Shown: positions 43,745 to 55,070, counted from the first letter of the stretch. The stretch: 64,000 nt of DNA from Limnomonas spitsbergensis (GCA_037349105.1 JAYJMM010000109.1:652501-716500); one strand, 5' to 3'. The notes: generated from the sequence alone by a model not told the origin. Numbers and translations: made by a program.

Positions 43745-44916
43745 GTACTTTTGTAAGATATACCTACGGGCATGCTCCCCAGTGATTTTCTTCGTATTTT
43801 TGTTTTGCGTTCTTTTTTCTTCGTGAGATAGGCGTATTTATTTTTATTTACCGTTGTTACCAAGATCTCGCTGTTCACACCGCTGTTTACCAGTGGGGCC
43901 TCTGTTGTGGATTCTTCACTGATGTTAGAAGCATGCCAAGTTCCTAGGTAGGAGAGGATCCCCATGACAAGTGTAACACAAATGTAACTTGCAAACATGC
44001 TCGTTGAAAGGCTAGCAGGGATATGCATACAGTAAGTATTATTTCCTTGGCTGATCCCTGGCAGATAGTTCAGTTTGCTCATGTTCTCAGATCTCTGAAT
44101 TGAGGCTGGGGTTGAGGTTTTCCCTAGATTTGGCCTACGACGCGCCAAAAGGTTGGCCATGGCATCTGGGCAGGTGTCAAAAAATCGAGCGGTTAGCCAT
44201 GGCCTCAGGGCAGAGTATACATTCGATGCGTACATTTGTGCTTCCTGCAGAATAGAAAACGCATTTCGAGGACTGTGGAAGTGGTGGGTTGGCAACTGAG
44301 TCAGGAACGCGTTGTATGTCTGCTGCATGGAGAGGTCAGACCAGAGATAAGACGAAGAATGAAGACACAGCAATGGCCTCGCGACAGATGAGAGATGCAA
44401 GATGTGCACGTCCGGCATATATGTATAGAGAGAACTATCAGCAGCGTGCCCGACCGTGAGCTGCTCCCGATCGCAGATGCAGGCAATAGCCGTCCCAACC
44501 ACTGGGTGGGGTAAAATTTAAGGGCAAACTTGGCTTACCTCATTCGAGCCCTGGCAGTTCGGGAAGATAAGCACGACCTGCATTCCCCCCTCGATCGATT
44601 CCTGGGAGGTCTGGAAAGTAGCAAATTTCCGACCGGTGACATTGAGTTTGCCTGCTTGTCTGGGTCTCTTAGAGGAGGCGTCGTCATGGACATTCCTGCA
44701 TTTTAAAGCTTCTGAAGAGAATTTCATTATCATTTGATTTTGGTCAGAACTGCAAATCTGGATGTTCAAAACATGTTGATGGGGATGTTCAACTTCGACA
44801 TGCGCCTTTGTCTGAGGGATTCTTTTGTTCCACATATCATACCCCTCGGTATATGACAGCGGTTGCCATCCTAGCATAGATTGTAGAGGCATCATCAGTG
44901 ACAAAAAACCCACCAC
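43711..44916 (-). pseudogene. 5' reading frame of the inner element, one stop
   Basis: Two segments, 44916-44518 and 44502-43711, share one frame and are separated by a stop at 44518. No known domain is recognised. The second segment has a hydrophobic stretch (SMFASYICVTLVMGILSYLG) near 43990-43930 and a basic Lys/Arg-rich end. It lies inside the target duplications, so it belongs to the element or to DNA carried with it. It may correspond to an ORF1 but lacks a CCHC knuckle or coiled coil that I can see. Confidence 0.4.
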
Positions 44917-44966
44917 TCCTGTTCTGGGTTTCGCATCACAGACGTTGACTGTCCCGAAAAAGAGTA

Positions 44967-46541
44967 ATGTTATGCAAGCACTTTCATGCCTGTCATGAGA
45001 TTAGAAATGAAGTCCGCAATACTGCTATCGACACAACTACAGGGATGCAAGAAATCATAGCTAACCAAAGTAATCTCCCCAACAGTATGGAGAAGAGACT
45101 TAACGAAGCCACAACCTTGGAGACAAACGTGGGCATGAATAGTGGGCAGATCCTCTCACACGTCATCAGAGGCATTAGGGCCGAGATCCAGACCATGGAC
45201 AAGGGACAGGACAAGCAAAATCTCGACCAGGCGATCAAAGCTACCAGAGACCTCATAAACAAAAAACCGAAGATGGCAAACAAGAACATCTTCAAGAAGC
45301 CAGCCTCCGGAACCAACTACAAAGCCCTTGTGGACCCGGCCACAAATTACATCACTGACGACCCCAAGAAAATGATAATGATTGTGGAAGAACATTTCAC
45401 CAAATTGCTGACTCCATGTGCCCCCAAGAGCAGCAAATACCACCCACATGAGGTCACTCGGCAGTACCCATGGACAAAGGGCCGTGATAAATTTACCTTG
45501 TAAACGCTGGCATCCCGTCTCCCAAACCGAACATGGTTGCACAAAATAATCCAGCAATCCTCAGTGTTTGAAGAATGCCTGCACACACTAAGTGATGAGA
45601 AATCACCAGGACCAGACGGGATCGTTAATGAAATCCTAAAAATGATGACCTACGAGTTCAAGGAGTACATGCACATGCTCATGATCATTATGTGGGCCAC
45701 CGGTGTCACCCCAGACGAATGGAAGCAAAGCGCTACACAATTGTTGGAGAAGACAAGAAGAGGCCTATCGGGATGCTAAACGCCCTATACAAACACTGGA
45801 CGAGGCTTCAAACATACAAGGGCTATGTCTGACTACGCTGAAAAACACCTGCTTCTGAGCTCTACCCAAAAGGGGTTCAGGACAAAAGCCAGCACCATGG
45901 ACCAACTTAAGATGCTAGTCATGGCGCTCGAAGATGCGCGGCACACCGGCCAGAATATCTATAACTTACAAGTCGACTTCTTATCAGCGTTTAACATGAT
46001 GGACCACGACATTCTCCTTATGATCATGTACGACCTAGGGTTCCCTACAGATGCGGTGGATGCAGTTAAAAACATACACATGGGGGCAACAACCCAGGTC
46101 CGATGGGGCGCAAAGCTCACTGGAAAGATCCCCATGGGGCGGGGCAGCATACAGGGGGACACCCTTTCACCCCTCCTTTTCCTCATCTACATTGAACCAC
46201 TGCTCCGGTGGGCCCAAGTCGGGGCCAGGGGCTACATGTTCGGATGCATATATGACATTAACGCTCGCATGGAGCACTCACTCAGCAATGCAGCCTATGC
46301 AGACGACTTGTCAATGCTGACAAATAAACTGTCGGACCCGCACGTACAAGCTGAGATACTTAGTCTCTACTCTGACTTCGCGAAAATGAAGGTCGACACT
46401 GGGAAAACTCTAGTATCAGGTGTCCTTTATCAAAACATCCGCACAGGACTATATGGGAACAAGGATGCTCTGGTGCAAGTAAGAAGACAACTAGAAAACC
46501 AGATAATGGTCCAAGGACAAATCGTGCAACACCTTCCCTAA
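44967..46541 (+). pseudogene. Reverse transcriptase region, outer element
   Basis: Segments 44967-45503, 45537-45779 and 45825-46541 cover the domain in changing frames. Motifs present: EKSPGPDGIVNEIL near 45600, QKGFRTKASTMDQL, QVDFLSAFNMMDHD near 45975, GSIQGDTLSPLLFLIYIEPL near 46145, and AAYADDLSML near 46290 with both catalytic Asp. The segment that held KRPIGMLNALYK in the inner copy is damaged by an indel near 45755, and a stop at 45501 breaks the upstream part. Confidence 0.8.
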
Positions 46542-46576
46542 TAGATCCCTTCAGATACCTCGGTGCACAGCTCACG

Positions 46577-47300
46577 ATGACACTAGACTGGAAGTTCCAG
46601 AACCAAAGCTTGATAAATAAGGCAAGGCAAAAGATAGAGGAGTTGCAAGCTTCACATGCCACTCCAAGACAAATTAAACATATCATTGAGACAACTATCA
46701 AGCCATCAATCTCAAAGACCTTTGGGATAACCCCATGCACTGGAGCTGACCTCCAGTTTCTAGACAGCATCATGGCCACAGCCGTCACAAAGGCGTACGG
46801 ACTGTGGAGATGTGCAACTCAGCTACCGTACACCAAGATGTCGCATCCTTTGGGCTGGGGTGTGCATCCCTGGCGACAGAATACGCAAAGAAGAATACAG
46901 AACTACTCATCACATCCCTACGCGATGAAGGGCGCATGGGCACAGTCACTCGCAGTCTCATGGAGAAGCAGCTCAAATACATAGGCGGGTGCCCGGCACA
47001 GGGTTTGAAGACACCCAACAGGCAAAACATTGCATGCGGCTCAGACAACTGTCCCATATCACAAATAAGGACCTGATCATCATGAAAAGCAATGTGCAAC
47101 AATTCACTGCACATACCCCGGAACTCGCCCAAGCGCTAGAACAACTAAACCCTGCCACTGCTACCCTCCCCGCCACAGACCCCCTTAATGCGTACACCCT
47201 GTTTCAACCTCTGTTCCACTTAGGAATCATTCACCTAGCAGACCTGACAGAACATGGAAGCAAGCATTTAATGGATGGGAGAGGCTTGAGAAACAGATAG
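46577..47300 (+). pseudogene. Linker downstream of reverse transcriptase, outer element
   Basis: Three frame segments (46577-46984, 46804-47076, 46989-47300) align with the single region encoded by 38600-37950 of the inner copy, for example ATAVTKAYGLW, KNTELLITSLRDEGRMGT and QFTAHTPELAQALEQL. No enzymatic motif is visible. The frame switches mark indels near 46820 and 46990, and a TAG ends the last segment at 47300. Confidence 0.65.
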
Positions 47301-47394
47301 AGGGAGAAATGTCAAAGACAAGCACATCATAGCCTTAAACAGACTCTCAGTCATAGCAAACAACGGTCCGGGTGCAGACAAAAATCTAAGAGAC

Positions 47395-47940
47395 ATGATA
47401 AGAAAAAGAAACACGTCGTTGTGCCTCCCAAAGGATCAACGAGAGATACACAAGGGAAACATGTACATCACTGCTATAGCAAGAAACCCCATTCCGACAG
47501 GAACCATGTTCCAGGCTTCCCTTCACCCTGACCAGACATTGATCACCCAGTACCTGAATACCAGGGACATTGGCATTCCAACAGCAACAGAAACAGAAAG
47601 ACCGGGAGACCTCGCTGATATCCCAGACCCCACCCAACAACAAGAGGGCAGAGCAAACATGACCGGACAGCAAGGCAGCAAGAAGAAACAACACTGGCGC
47701 AAGGACCCTACCCTCCACAGAGACAAGAAAAGACAAGGATGCTCGTCAACTACGAGCCTACGGAAAGAGATTGCGGCCCCACGCAGAAAGTGCCAGATAA
47801 CAGGAACATGCCTATGTACCAGACATGACTACAAAAGGAAGGTGGCAGAGCGCATTTTGCATTTGCCAAAAGCAAAATATCAGAAGGAGAAAGGGCAGCA
47901 ACATTCATACAAGAGATGTATGGGCACACCAACCAAGTAG
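47395..47940 (+). pseudogene. Basic linker region, outer element
   Basis: The 181-codon frame corresponds to the part of the inner copy around 37860-37310, with GNMYITAIARNP and a Lys/Arg/Gln-rich stretch (QQGSKKKQHWRKD). It lies between the reverse transcriptase and PHD finger and may contribute nucleic-acid binding. It shifts frame at about 47860 before the next segment. Confidence 0.6.
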
Positions 47941-49304
47941 CAGCCATCACAGGCTGGAGGATGGTCACAGAGCCAAGCAAAGGACGCTACCAAAAAGGGA
48001 AAGACAGAATCAAGCAAATTCAATATCAAGTCACCTGGCATCCAAGCATCATCGATGAATGGGCCATCCCATACCATAGCATGGTAGGGTACACACCAGA
48101 GAAGATAGAGGCTTGTTGCTGGGAGACTCTAGGACTTGGTCAAGACCTGCATGCCCACGATTGGGAAGGTGTTGCAGCATGCGAAAGTTGCTGGAACCCA
48201 CACAGCCTGCAGTACGATGACGCTTCGGGATGTTATGATGACATCATCACATGCGACGTATGCTACAAGTACTACCATGTCCAATGCCTAGGACAACCAG
48301 TGGACTGGAGACCCAGCCAAGATAAATGGACATGCCCGGCATGTACACATGCAACGAGCACCACACAAGTGGAGGGGCTGGTTAGTAAAGTCACATGGAA
48401 GCCTAGCTGGGAACCTGAAGAGATGCTCCTTACCGAAGAAAACACGGCCGCCCTCCTACGACAATGGATCTCTGAAAACCACGACCAGCCACCAGCGAGG
48501 ACCTCCGAAGGCACCATGCTAGATAGGCACCTGTCTAACATGGCCCGAAAAGGGTTTCACCAAAATCACAGCAGTTGGGATACCACACTGGGAGACAATG
48601 TCCGGGAAATGATAACCTTCGATATGGAGCCAATCAACCCGCAACTGGACATCCATGCTCTGACGGGAGAGTGTAAAATCGAAGTGAGAGAGTTTGAGAC
48701 ATGGAACCCTAAGAGTACCACCCAAATCACGACCACGGAGATGGCATGCGTGTACAAGGGGAACGGCCGGTGCGTCGGGACAATCGCCAAAGACAGACTC
48801 GTCACCCTCAGAAGATTGTATGAACAAGCTGCAGATGAAAGCATCCATGCTAAAATGATGCCTCCCCCATCTTCCTTTGAAGAGGAAGTGGTTGACCTCA
48901 TCATCAGACACAAGGAGGGGACAAAGACACAGACCAAACAAATACAGGACAATTTCAGCATCTCACCAGAGTTCAGAGCGTTGATAGACACGCACTTTGG
49001 CGTCTCCAAGGAACGGTTGTCTAGCCCCCTCCAAGTTAGAGACCACGCCACGACCTATTGGAGTATTCACCCGAGGGACCAGGCCTTCCAAGCACAAACA
49101 AATGCCTTCCAACACAGGTGGACAGGGTACTCACATGCCTTCCCAAACCGAGACGAACCATCCCTCGAGAAAGCAGTCCGATGGGCAGTATGGTCTGCAG
49201 ATATGACCAGGGAAGCGATAGCTTCTGTCTTGTACCTGCCCAGGGGGATTTACGTCGTCAGGCAAACCCCCATACCAAAAGTGGTTGGACAAATTTCCGA
49301 ATGA
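47916..49304 (+). pseudogene. PHD-finger segment, outer element
   Basis: The 462-codon frame carries the PHD-type finger at about 48175-48350: CESC, CDVC, YYHVQC and CPAC pairs with Trp in KWTCPAC. The following region (MACVYKGNGRCVGTIAKDR) matches the inner copy at high identity. A frame change near 49240 separates it from the next segment at 49285. Role as in the inner copy: possible chromatin reading during target selection. Confidence 0.75.
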
Positions 49305-49856
49305 TTGTACAAGAATAGCCAGCACCAAGAGCTCCCCCTTCCCCCTGTGGAAAGAGGAGAGCTGGACGCAAGGAGCAACCCCGCCACCCATGCACAAATG
49401 CCACATGGACATAATCGTTGTGTGGAACAAAGAAGCCCAGTCCGAGCAAATCGGGTGGAAACAGAATCTCCTCATCAGACTGCTCCGCACAACCCTCGCA
49501 CATGTGGAAAAACACCCGCAAGCCAGGGCCAAACCCCTGCTAACCGCAACATGGACCCAGCCTCCTCCCCCATGTGGGGATAGGGTGGAAGAAGGTCAAG
49601 GAGAGCAGAGCCATGCCCAGCCCATGATAGGATCAAGCTTCTTCCAACGATCTCCAAGGGACACTGACATCCCTAGAGCAACGGAGGTAGACTTAGTGGA
49701 CGCATGCAATTGCCTCGAGTGGTTCCAATAAAACAACGCGTTAAAGCACAATTGGAGGGAGATAGCCTACACTGACGGCAGCTGCATCGAAACCAGTCTC
49801 AAAAAAGGCAGGAAAGTCCAGCTAACTGGCGCTGGCCTCCACATCCCTAAAGCCAC
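49285..49856 (+). pseudogene. Pre-RNase H segment and first RNase H motif, outer element
   Basis: The frame 49285-49731 (KSSPFPLWKEESW, ATWTQPPPPCGD) ends at a TAA at 49729 where the inner copy has GAA. The first RNase H motif IAYTDGSCIET follows near 49763 in the same frame. The domain is then cut at 49856 by the hAT-like insertion and resumes at 51005 with DITI and NRAELAGIYGAL. Confidence 0.7.
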
Positions 49857-50996
49857 CAAGGTAGCACGATCCGGATACGCTTCTGCTCCGGTCCGCTCCG
49901 CTCCGCTTCAATACGACGGGTTAGAAGTATCAGTACTTTGGAGTCAAAATACTTGTTTTAGGCACATACTGGCATACAGAAGCATGAAGATGGTTGCAGG
50001 CCAGCAGCCAGCCCCATACATGCCCAAATGCCCCCCCCCCCCCACCAGCCCCTAAGTAACCATGCATCCATGCATCATGCATGCATGCATATAAGCATAT
50101 TAGTTACCATGCAAAATGCTATGGCAAAAAAGTACATGATTCATGCAGTCCCTTACTCCAGAACCGCCCAAACAGTAACAACCCCTGCTGGCAGTTGCCA
50201 TGCATAACCAAATCTCCCCTCCCATTCCCCCTTGCCCTTCGAATCTGCAACCTCACCTGATACTGGTATGCCAAATTTGGCTCAGGGTTTCCCGGTTGAA
50301 GGCTGGATTTTTGTAGCGCGGAAAGTGATGACCCATCGGACGATTGGAATATGGCAAGAATGTCCGATACCCATGGGTTAAACTGGCGTCTAAGAAATTC
50401 CAAGCGGGCGGTCCGGAACGTGACTGGTGACGAGAGCGCTACCGATTCTTTATTCATATCGGATTGCTTATCATCCGAAGTCCTGGTTGATATTCTCGCA
50501 CGATCTTTGTCCTGATGCGACACCAGCAGTTGGCGAAGGGCAGCCCTATCGTCCACGGAGTAAGAGTTGGGCGTGCACACCTCCACACATTTCCCTGCTG
50601 CTTTGTTGCGATGGGCTTCGTCATACCGGAGCCAGAGAACTCTAGCTTGCATTGATTGCAACGCCATCGCGTATTGAAAGGCAAGTTGGAGGGTTCAGAG
50701 GGTTAATCTGGGCGTCTTCCCGAGGTTATTACCGGTAAAGAATCTGTCTAGAACGGCAGCGATGTTCTCAGTCCTAATCGGACATGTTGTGTATGCGCAC
50801 TATCGCGTAATTGCTAAAGCCGCCCTCTAAGGCGTATAAGCCGCACGCGTGCAGGGGCTGCATGGCTTGCCATGTCGCAGAAGGGCTGCACAAAATCCTG
50901 CATGGTGAGCCGGATCGGAGCAGTATTACCGTATTTAGAGCGGAGCAGCGATCCGCTCCGGATACGGAACAGCTTTTGCCACATTGTGCTACATTG
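49857..50996 (-). mobile_element. hAT-like element inserted in the outer retrotransposon
   Basis: Flanked by AAAGCCAC (49849-49856) and AACGCCAC (50997-51004), an 8-bp duplication with one mismatch, as expected for hAT elements. Ends are CAAGGTAGCAC and GTGCTACATTG, inverted with one mismatch, followed by subterminal CCGGATAC and CCGCTCCG words. The 1140-bp element carries a minus-strand BED-like coding fragment but no visible catalytic domain, so it is non-autonomous or degraded. A tract of C at 50028-50042 and ATGCATGC runs near 50060-50095 lie inside. Confidence 0.8.
50119..50684 (-). pseudogene. BED-like zinc-finger coding fragment of the hAT-like element
   Basis: From ATG 50684 a frame reads RWRCNQCKLEFSGSGMTKPI, a CX2C pair followed by FxGS as in BED fingers of hAT transposases. 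A second frame, 50667-50119, overlaps it and includes DRAALRQLLVSHQ, matched in the remnant at 25742-26310. The two frames alternate, so the gene is shifted. The RNase H-like catalytic core and C-terminal dimerisation region are absent. Confidence 0.55.
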
Positions 50997-51004
50997 AACG
51001 CCAC

Positions 51005-51570
51005 TGCCGATCAACAAGACATCACCATTGATGATCCGGCTGGAGAAGGTCCCACAAACACCATAAACAGAGCCGAGCTGGCAGGAATCTATGGAGCCCT
51101 AGCGAAAGAACAGACCAAAATAGCTGTTGACAGCGCCACATCCTTGTACCAATTCCGAAAAGCTATCCGATCCCCCATGTCTCTCACCTACCACAAGCAC
51201 AGCCAGAGACCTCCTCCAGCATATCGTGGGCCAACTCCAGCTCATGGCGTCCCAAGGGAAAATAGTCGAATTCCATAAGGTGAAGGCCCACAACGGAGAT
51301 ATCGGAAACGAGAAAGCCGGCGGGGTCGCTAAACGGGCAGCCACTCAAAATGGAGAATGCGATCTGACCGTTCCAGTGAGCTCCGAACCCTCACAGTACG
51401 GCTCTTTCTGGCTTTTCACAAAACCTGACGAAGAGGATCCTACCAAGGGAGAGCCGCAAGGATTACAAGATCTGAAGGGTGCCTTGAAGACACACATTCA
51501 CGAACGCCAAAAGCTGGGCCGATCCAACATCGATAGCGTATACTTTCAACACCCTCATCAACAGTTTCTT
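51005..51570 (+). pseudogene. RNase H continuation, outer element
   Basis: After the hAT-like insertion the coding sequence resumes with NRAELAGIYGAL (51066), IAVDSATSLYQF (51120) and, after a frame change near 51200, VKAHNGDIGNEKAGG (51280-51325). In the last motif the catalytic Asp of the inner copy's EKADG is replaced by Gly, which would disable RNase H. The frame then runs to about 51573 where it breaks again. Confidence 0.7.
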
Positions 51571-51599
51571 TAACCACCCATGAGTCACTCTGGCGGAGA

Positions 51600-52421
51600 A
51601 GAAAACAGCCCTTCGATGGCGACATGGATGCCTTTGGAATAACAAGGTGGCTTTCAGGTGGGGCAAAAAGTACCACGGTCAAATGCCCCTTGTGTGGTGA
51701 GCACGACAGTAAAGGCCATATCACAGGTGCATGCAGGCACCCCGAAATGCAAAAGATGTACATAGAGCGCCACCATGGCACATGATCGTTTTTGCTGAGG
51801 GCTGTATCGAAAGGCAGCATGGGAGGGGACATCGTCATGGCAGACCTGGGGACGGCCGAGAAGTGTGAGAGAGCAGGAGCACCAGCCATGCTGATGAACA
51901 AAGTCCCCTCGTACTTTATCCCCCACGTTGCGGCACCAGCACTTGGAGCCGTCCAAATGAAAACGAAAATGCAGCCTGATATGTTGTTGATGCAAACGAC
52001 ATGACAAAATAAGGACTTTGTAGTCCACATTGGGGAATTTAAGTATTGCAGAGACACTGAGCATGGGGACCAGTTAAAAGCGTGCTTAAACCAGCACACT
52101 GACCTTGTTGAGCCATTGATCTTGAACGGGCACCAACGAAACAAATTAAAAATTATTCCAATCTTGATCGGCACATCGGGCACTATTTATAATAAGCACA
52201 AAATTGAAGCCATGATGTCTCTAGGGATCACCGCGTTCCATGCTAAGAAATGCGCCCAGAAAATGCATGTCCATTCGATAAAACTCTTGCATAGCATAGT
52301 ACAAACCAGTCGCAGACTCGAATATTTTCCCGCTACAAAGCCTGTCACTGGGCCAATAAAGCACACCCATAAGAGAAAACCACCGAGAGGAAGTTGCTTC
52401 TTTCTTTTTGCCTCATGGTAA
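51600..52421 (+). pseudogene. CCHC and restriction-like endonuclease, outer element
   Basis: Broken frames carry CPLCGEHDSKGHITGACRH (51685-51741), PDMLLMQTT (51977-52003) followed directly by a stop, and VVHIGEFKYCRD (52021-52056), the two halves of a PD-(D/E)XK site. The terminal frame 52116-52421 keeps the original C-terminus with a basic KHTHKRKPPRG, lost in the inner copy. The AATAAA at 52457 near the 3' end may reflect a polyadenylation-like signal. Confidence 0.7.
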
Positions 52422-52478
52422 CGGCCAGGATGGGACTACGGCCCTAAGCACGCAACAATAAAACTTTCTTTCTTTCTA

Positions 52479-52862
52479 TCAGGTTGTGCGGCATTTTTCA
52501 GGTTGTGCGGCATTCCTCCCGGCTGTGAGGCATTTTCTAAAGCTGTGAGGCATTCCTTCAGGTTGTGCGGCATTTCTCCCGGCTGTGAGGCATTTTCTCA
52601 GGCTGTGAGGCATTTCTTCAGGTTGTGCGGCATTCCTCCCGGCTGTGAGGCTTTTTTCAGGTTGTGAGGCATTCCTTCAGGTTGTGCAGCATTTCTCCCG
52701 GCTGTGAGGCATTTTCTCAGGTTTTGAGGCATTCCTTCAGGTTGTGCGACATTTTCCCCGGCTGTGAGGCATTTTCTCAAGGTGTGCGGCATTTCTTCAT
52801 GTTGTGCGTTATTTATTCAGGCTGTGCGGCATTTCTTCAGGTTGTGCGGCATTTCTTCTAGA
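52479..52862. repeat. 20/60-bp tandem array, right part
   Basis: Same units as 29300-30361 (GGCATTCCTCCCGGCTGTGA, GGCATTTCTTCAGGTTGTGC). The array was split by the outer retrotransposon, whose 10-bp target duplication is a piece of the unit. Confidence 0.85.
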
Positions 52863-54080
52863 CCTACTGGTGTGTATATGGTCACCAGATCATCTCCGAC
52901 AGCCAGGCAAACACCATGATGCTAGTGACAACAGAGCCTTGTTCGGTCTATGGACGGTGCTTTGTTGCTCTAATCAAGGCCAAGTCGTAGCTGAATCGTA
53001 ACTGATCACTTTTCAATAGTAAATGTTGTGTTAGTCTGCCTAACAAATAATGTTAACGTTCTTTGGGTTCAACTCTCTTGGTCAAACGGCCGTATTTACC
53101 TACACCAAATAACCTTAATACCAGGCCTTAGGGTCTAGGGCACGAGGTATTTTCTTGCTCATGCTATGTTCCAAGTAAACCGACCACGTCAATGCCATTT
53201 GTGAGCTTGAAGCAGTGCACAGTCGTTCACGAAATCTTACAGCTTTCAGCCCCTCAAGAAAAATAGTTAGGTGGAAGGGAAGGACCTAGCTAGCTTATGA
53301 GATATTCCCATGACGAAATATGTCAATAACGTTACACCTATGGGCCCGCTCAAAGCACGGCCGCGTGGGCGCCCAACTGTTCAGAAGGGAGAAAAGAAGA
53401 AACTAAAAGGCAGAGGGGGGGCCGGAAAGGAACAAACGGAGAGGCTGGGAAGGCAAAGAAAAACAAGTCCGACACTTGAGTTCCACTAGAGACTAGCCCT
53501 TAACAAATCCTATACAAAAGGAAAGTCCACAAAAGCAAGCGTATCCCACCCCTGCTTGGCCGCAAGGGCCCGATCAAAAGGGAGAAGAGAGGAAACTAGG
53601 GGCAAACAACAACAACAAAATGACCAAAGGGAAGGCCGGAAAGGCTAACGACACCGGCGCCTCAGAATCCCTAGACTAACCCTCAACAATGCCCATAGCA
53701 CAGTCCATAAAAGCAAGTGCATCCCACCCCTTGCTCAGCCTGGTACAACTGATGGAAGTTAGTGGCAACGCCCCGAGGACCTGCCCACCCACGGTCCCGT
53801 AACTCCTCCTTGACACTAGGGCACTCGAAGCATACATGTAGCGCATACTCCACCAGCTTGCTATCCCCCCATGCCCAACACCGCTGGTAGCAGCGTGTCT
53901 CTCACCGCTGACCGCTGACCGCTGGTATCAGCCGTGCGGATCGCGCCGAGCTGCAGTCGCAAATGTATGCACACACAACTAAGCACACTCCCTCTGGCTA
54001 GTGTGGCTCCAGGCTTGCACCAGCACGGCACCCGCCGTGGATTGGAACCAGGCGCGGTAGGTTGCCGCAGATATGTGCTC
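52863..54080. other. Intergenic region with an R1 repeat copy
   Basis: No gene recognised. The R1 copy lies at 53325-53400. Two related blocks beginning near 53380 and 53575 (AAGAGAAGAAACT and GAGAGGAAACTAG, then GGCCGGAAAGG) suggest a diverged duplication of about 195 bp. GACCGCTGACCGCTG at 53906-53926 is a short tandem. Confidence 0.45.
53325..53400 (+). repeat. Dispersed repeat family R1, copy 4
   Basis: AATAACGTTACACCTATGGG followed by GGCCGCGTGGGCGCCCAACT, the same two blocks and order as 10868-10945. Confidence 0.55.
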
Positions 54081-54084
54081 GGTG

Positions 54085-54330
54085 GTCGGGAGACAGAAAA
54101 AGTGTGAGGAACTGGGGTCCCTCAGCTGGTGTGAGACGGGATTAGGTGTGAGGGATTGGGGTCCCTACGTTGGTGTTAACATACCGTATCAGGTGGGAGG
54201 GACTGGGGTCCCTAAGTTGGTATGAGACATATAATGTGAAAGGGACTTGGATCCTTAAAGTAAGCTGGTGTGAGGCATATCAGGTTTGAGGGACTAGGGT
54301 CCGTATGCTGGTGCAAAAAAGATCATGTGT
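54085..54330. repeat. Degenerate 50-65-bp tandem repeat
   Basis: Blocks near GTGAGGGACTGGGGTCCCTA followed by TTGGTGTGAGACAT recur about four to five times with variable spacing. Confidence 0.65.
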
Positions 54331-54585
54331 GGGGGACAAGCGTCTTCAACAATTCTAGGGCGACGGCTGTCCCGTATTCGGAGTCAATTTTGGAAGCATC
54401 AATGCAAAAACGGGCAACTAGTACTCCTTCGATTTACTTCGCAACAAAATGAGCAAGGGTTCATACAATATGATATATTGTCGAGGGAAAGCAATGCGGG
54501 CGTCTCTGTATGTAGGCGGTATCATACGAATGCACTTTACGAGGCAACATTAGACGGCATTGGGCTTCTTAGTTATCACCGCGGA

Positions 54586-55070
54586 AATATGAGAATCACT
54601 TCATTCGGGAGGATGGGAATCACTTCGGAAGTATGAGAAACACTTCGAAAGTATGAGAATCACTTCAGAAGTATGAGAATCACTTCGGAAGTATGAGAAT
54701 CACTTCGGAAGCATGAGAATCACTTCAGAAGAATGGAAATCACTTCAGAAGTATGAGAATCACTTCACCACTGTCGATTGTCAACAGTGAAGGAATTATT
54801 TCGACAGCGGCTATGGCGATTATCAACTGTGACGGTACTATTTCGACAGCGGCTGTCGCGATTTAACAAGAGAAGTCCGACAGGCGCTCTTGATTACCAA
54901 CAGTCGCGTTTTACAAGCAACAGCGGATGCTGAAAGGGTACCGTCACTGTTGGGATGATTCGACAGTTGTGAAGTGATTCTCATACTTCTGAAGTGATTC
55001 TCATACTTCTGAAGTGATTCTCATACTCCGAAGTGATTCTCATACTTCTGCGATGATTCTCATACTTCCG
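54586..55070. repeat. Inverted pair of 20-bp tandem arrays
   Basis: About nine copies of AAGTATGAGAATCACTTCGG at 54586-54768 face about five copies of its complement at 54969-55070, across a 200-bp centre rich in CGACAGC and CAACAGT words. Single-stranded, the arms could pair over about 100 bp. The centre resembles the repeat elements at 28124-28300 and 61540-61735. Confidence 0.8.

Larger units (their letters stand above)
33531..44948 (-). mobile_element. Inner Dualen/RandI-type element, apparently full length
   Basis: The target duplication CTGTCCCGAAA lies at 33520-33530 and 44949-44959. Reading on the minus strand, the 11.4-kb element runs from TCAACGTCTG at 44948 to a CCTTTCCTTTCC tail at 33531, homologous in its 3' untranslated region to the outer copy's end near 52380-52478. 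Domain order is 5' frame, Josephin-like, OTU-like, AP endonuclease, reverse transcriptase, PHD finger, RNase H, CCHC, restriction-like endonuclease. The two-endonuclease plan is diagnostic of the Dualen/RandI clade. At least six frame breaks or stops are present. Confidence 0.85.
44960..52478 (+). mobile_element. Outer Dualen/RandI-type element, 3' part
   Basis: Continues the element interrupted at 33530: the sequence after CTGTCCCGAAA resumes at AAGAGTAATG and matches the inner copy's corresponding region. It carries the reverse transcriptase, PHD finger, RNase H and restriction-like endonuclease, and ends with AATAAAACTTTCTTTCTTTC at about 52478. It is further interrupted by the hAT-like element at 49857-50996. 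Coding frames are broken at many points. Confidence 0.85.

Noticed and set aside
54586..55070. CRISPR-like appearance of regularly spaced 20-bp repeats
   Set aside because: The copies are directly tandem without spacers, occur in opposite orientations and lie in eukaryotic DNA.
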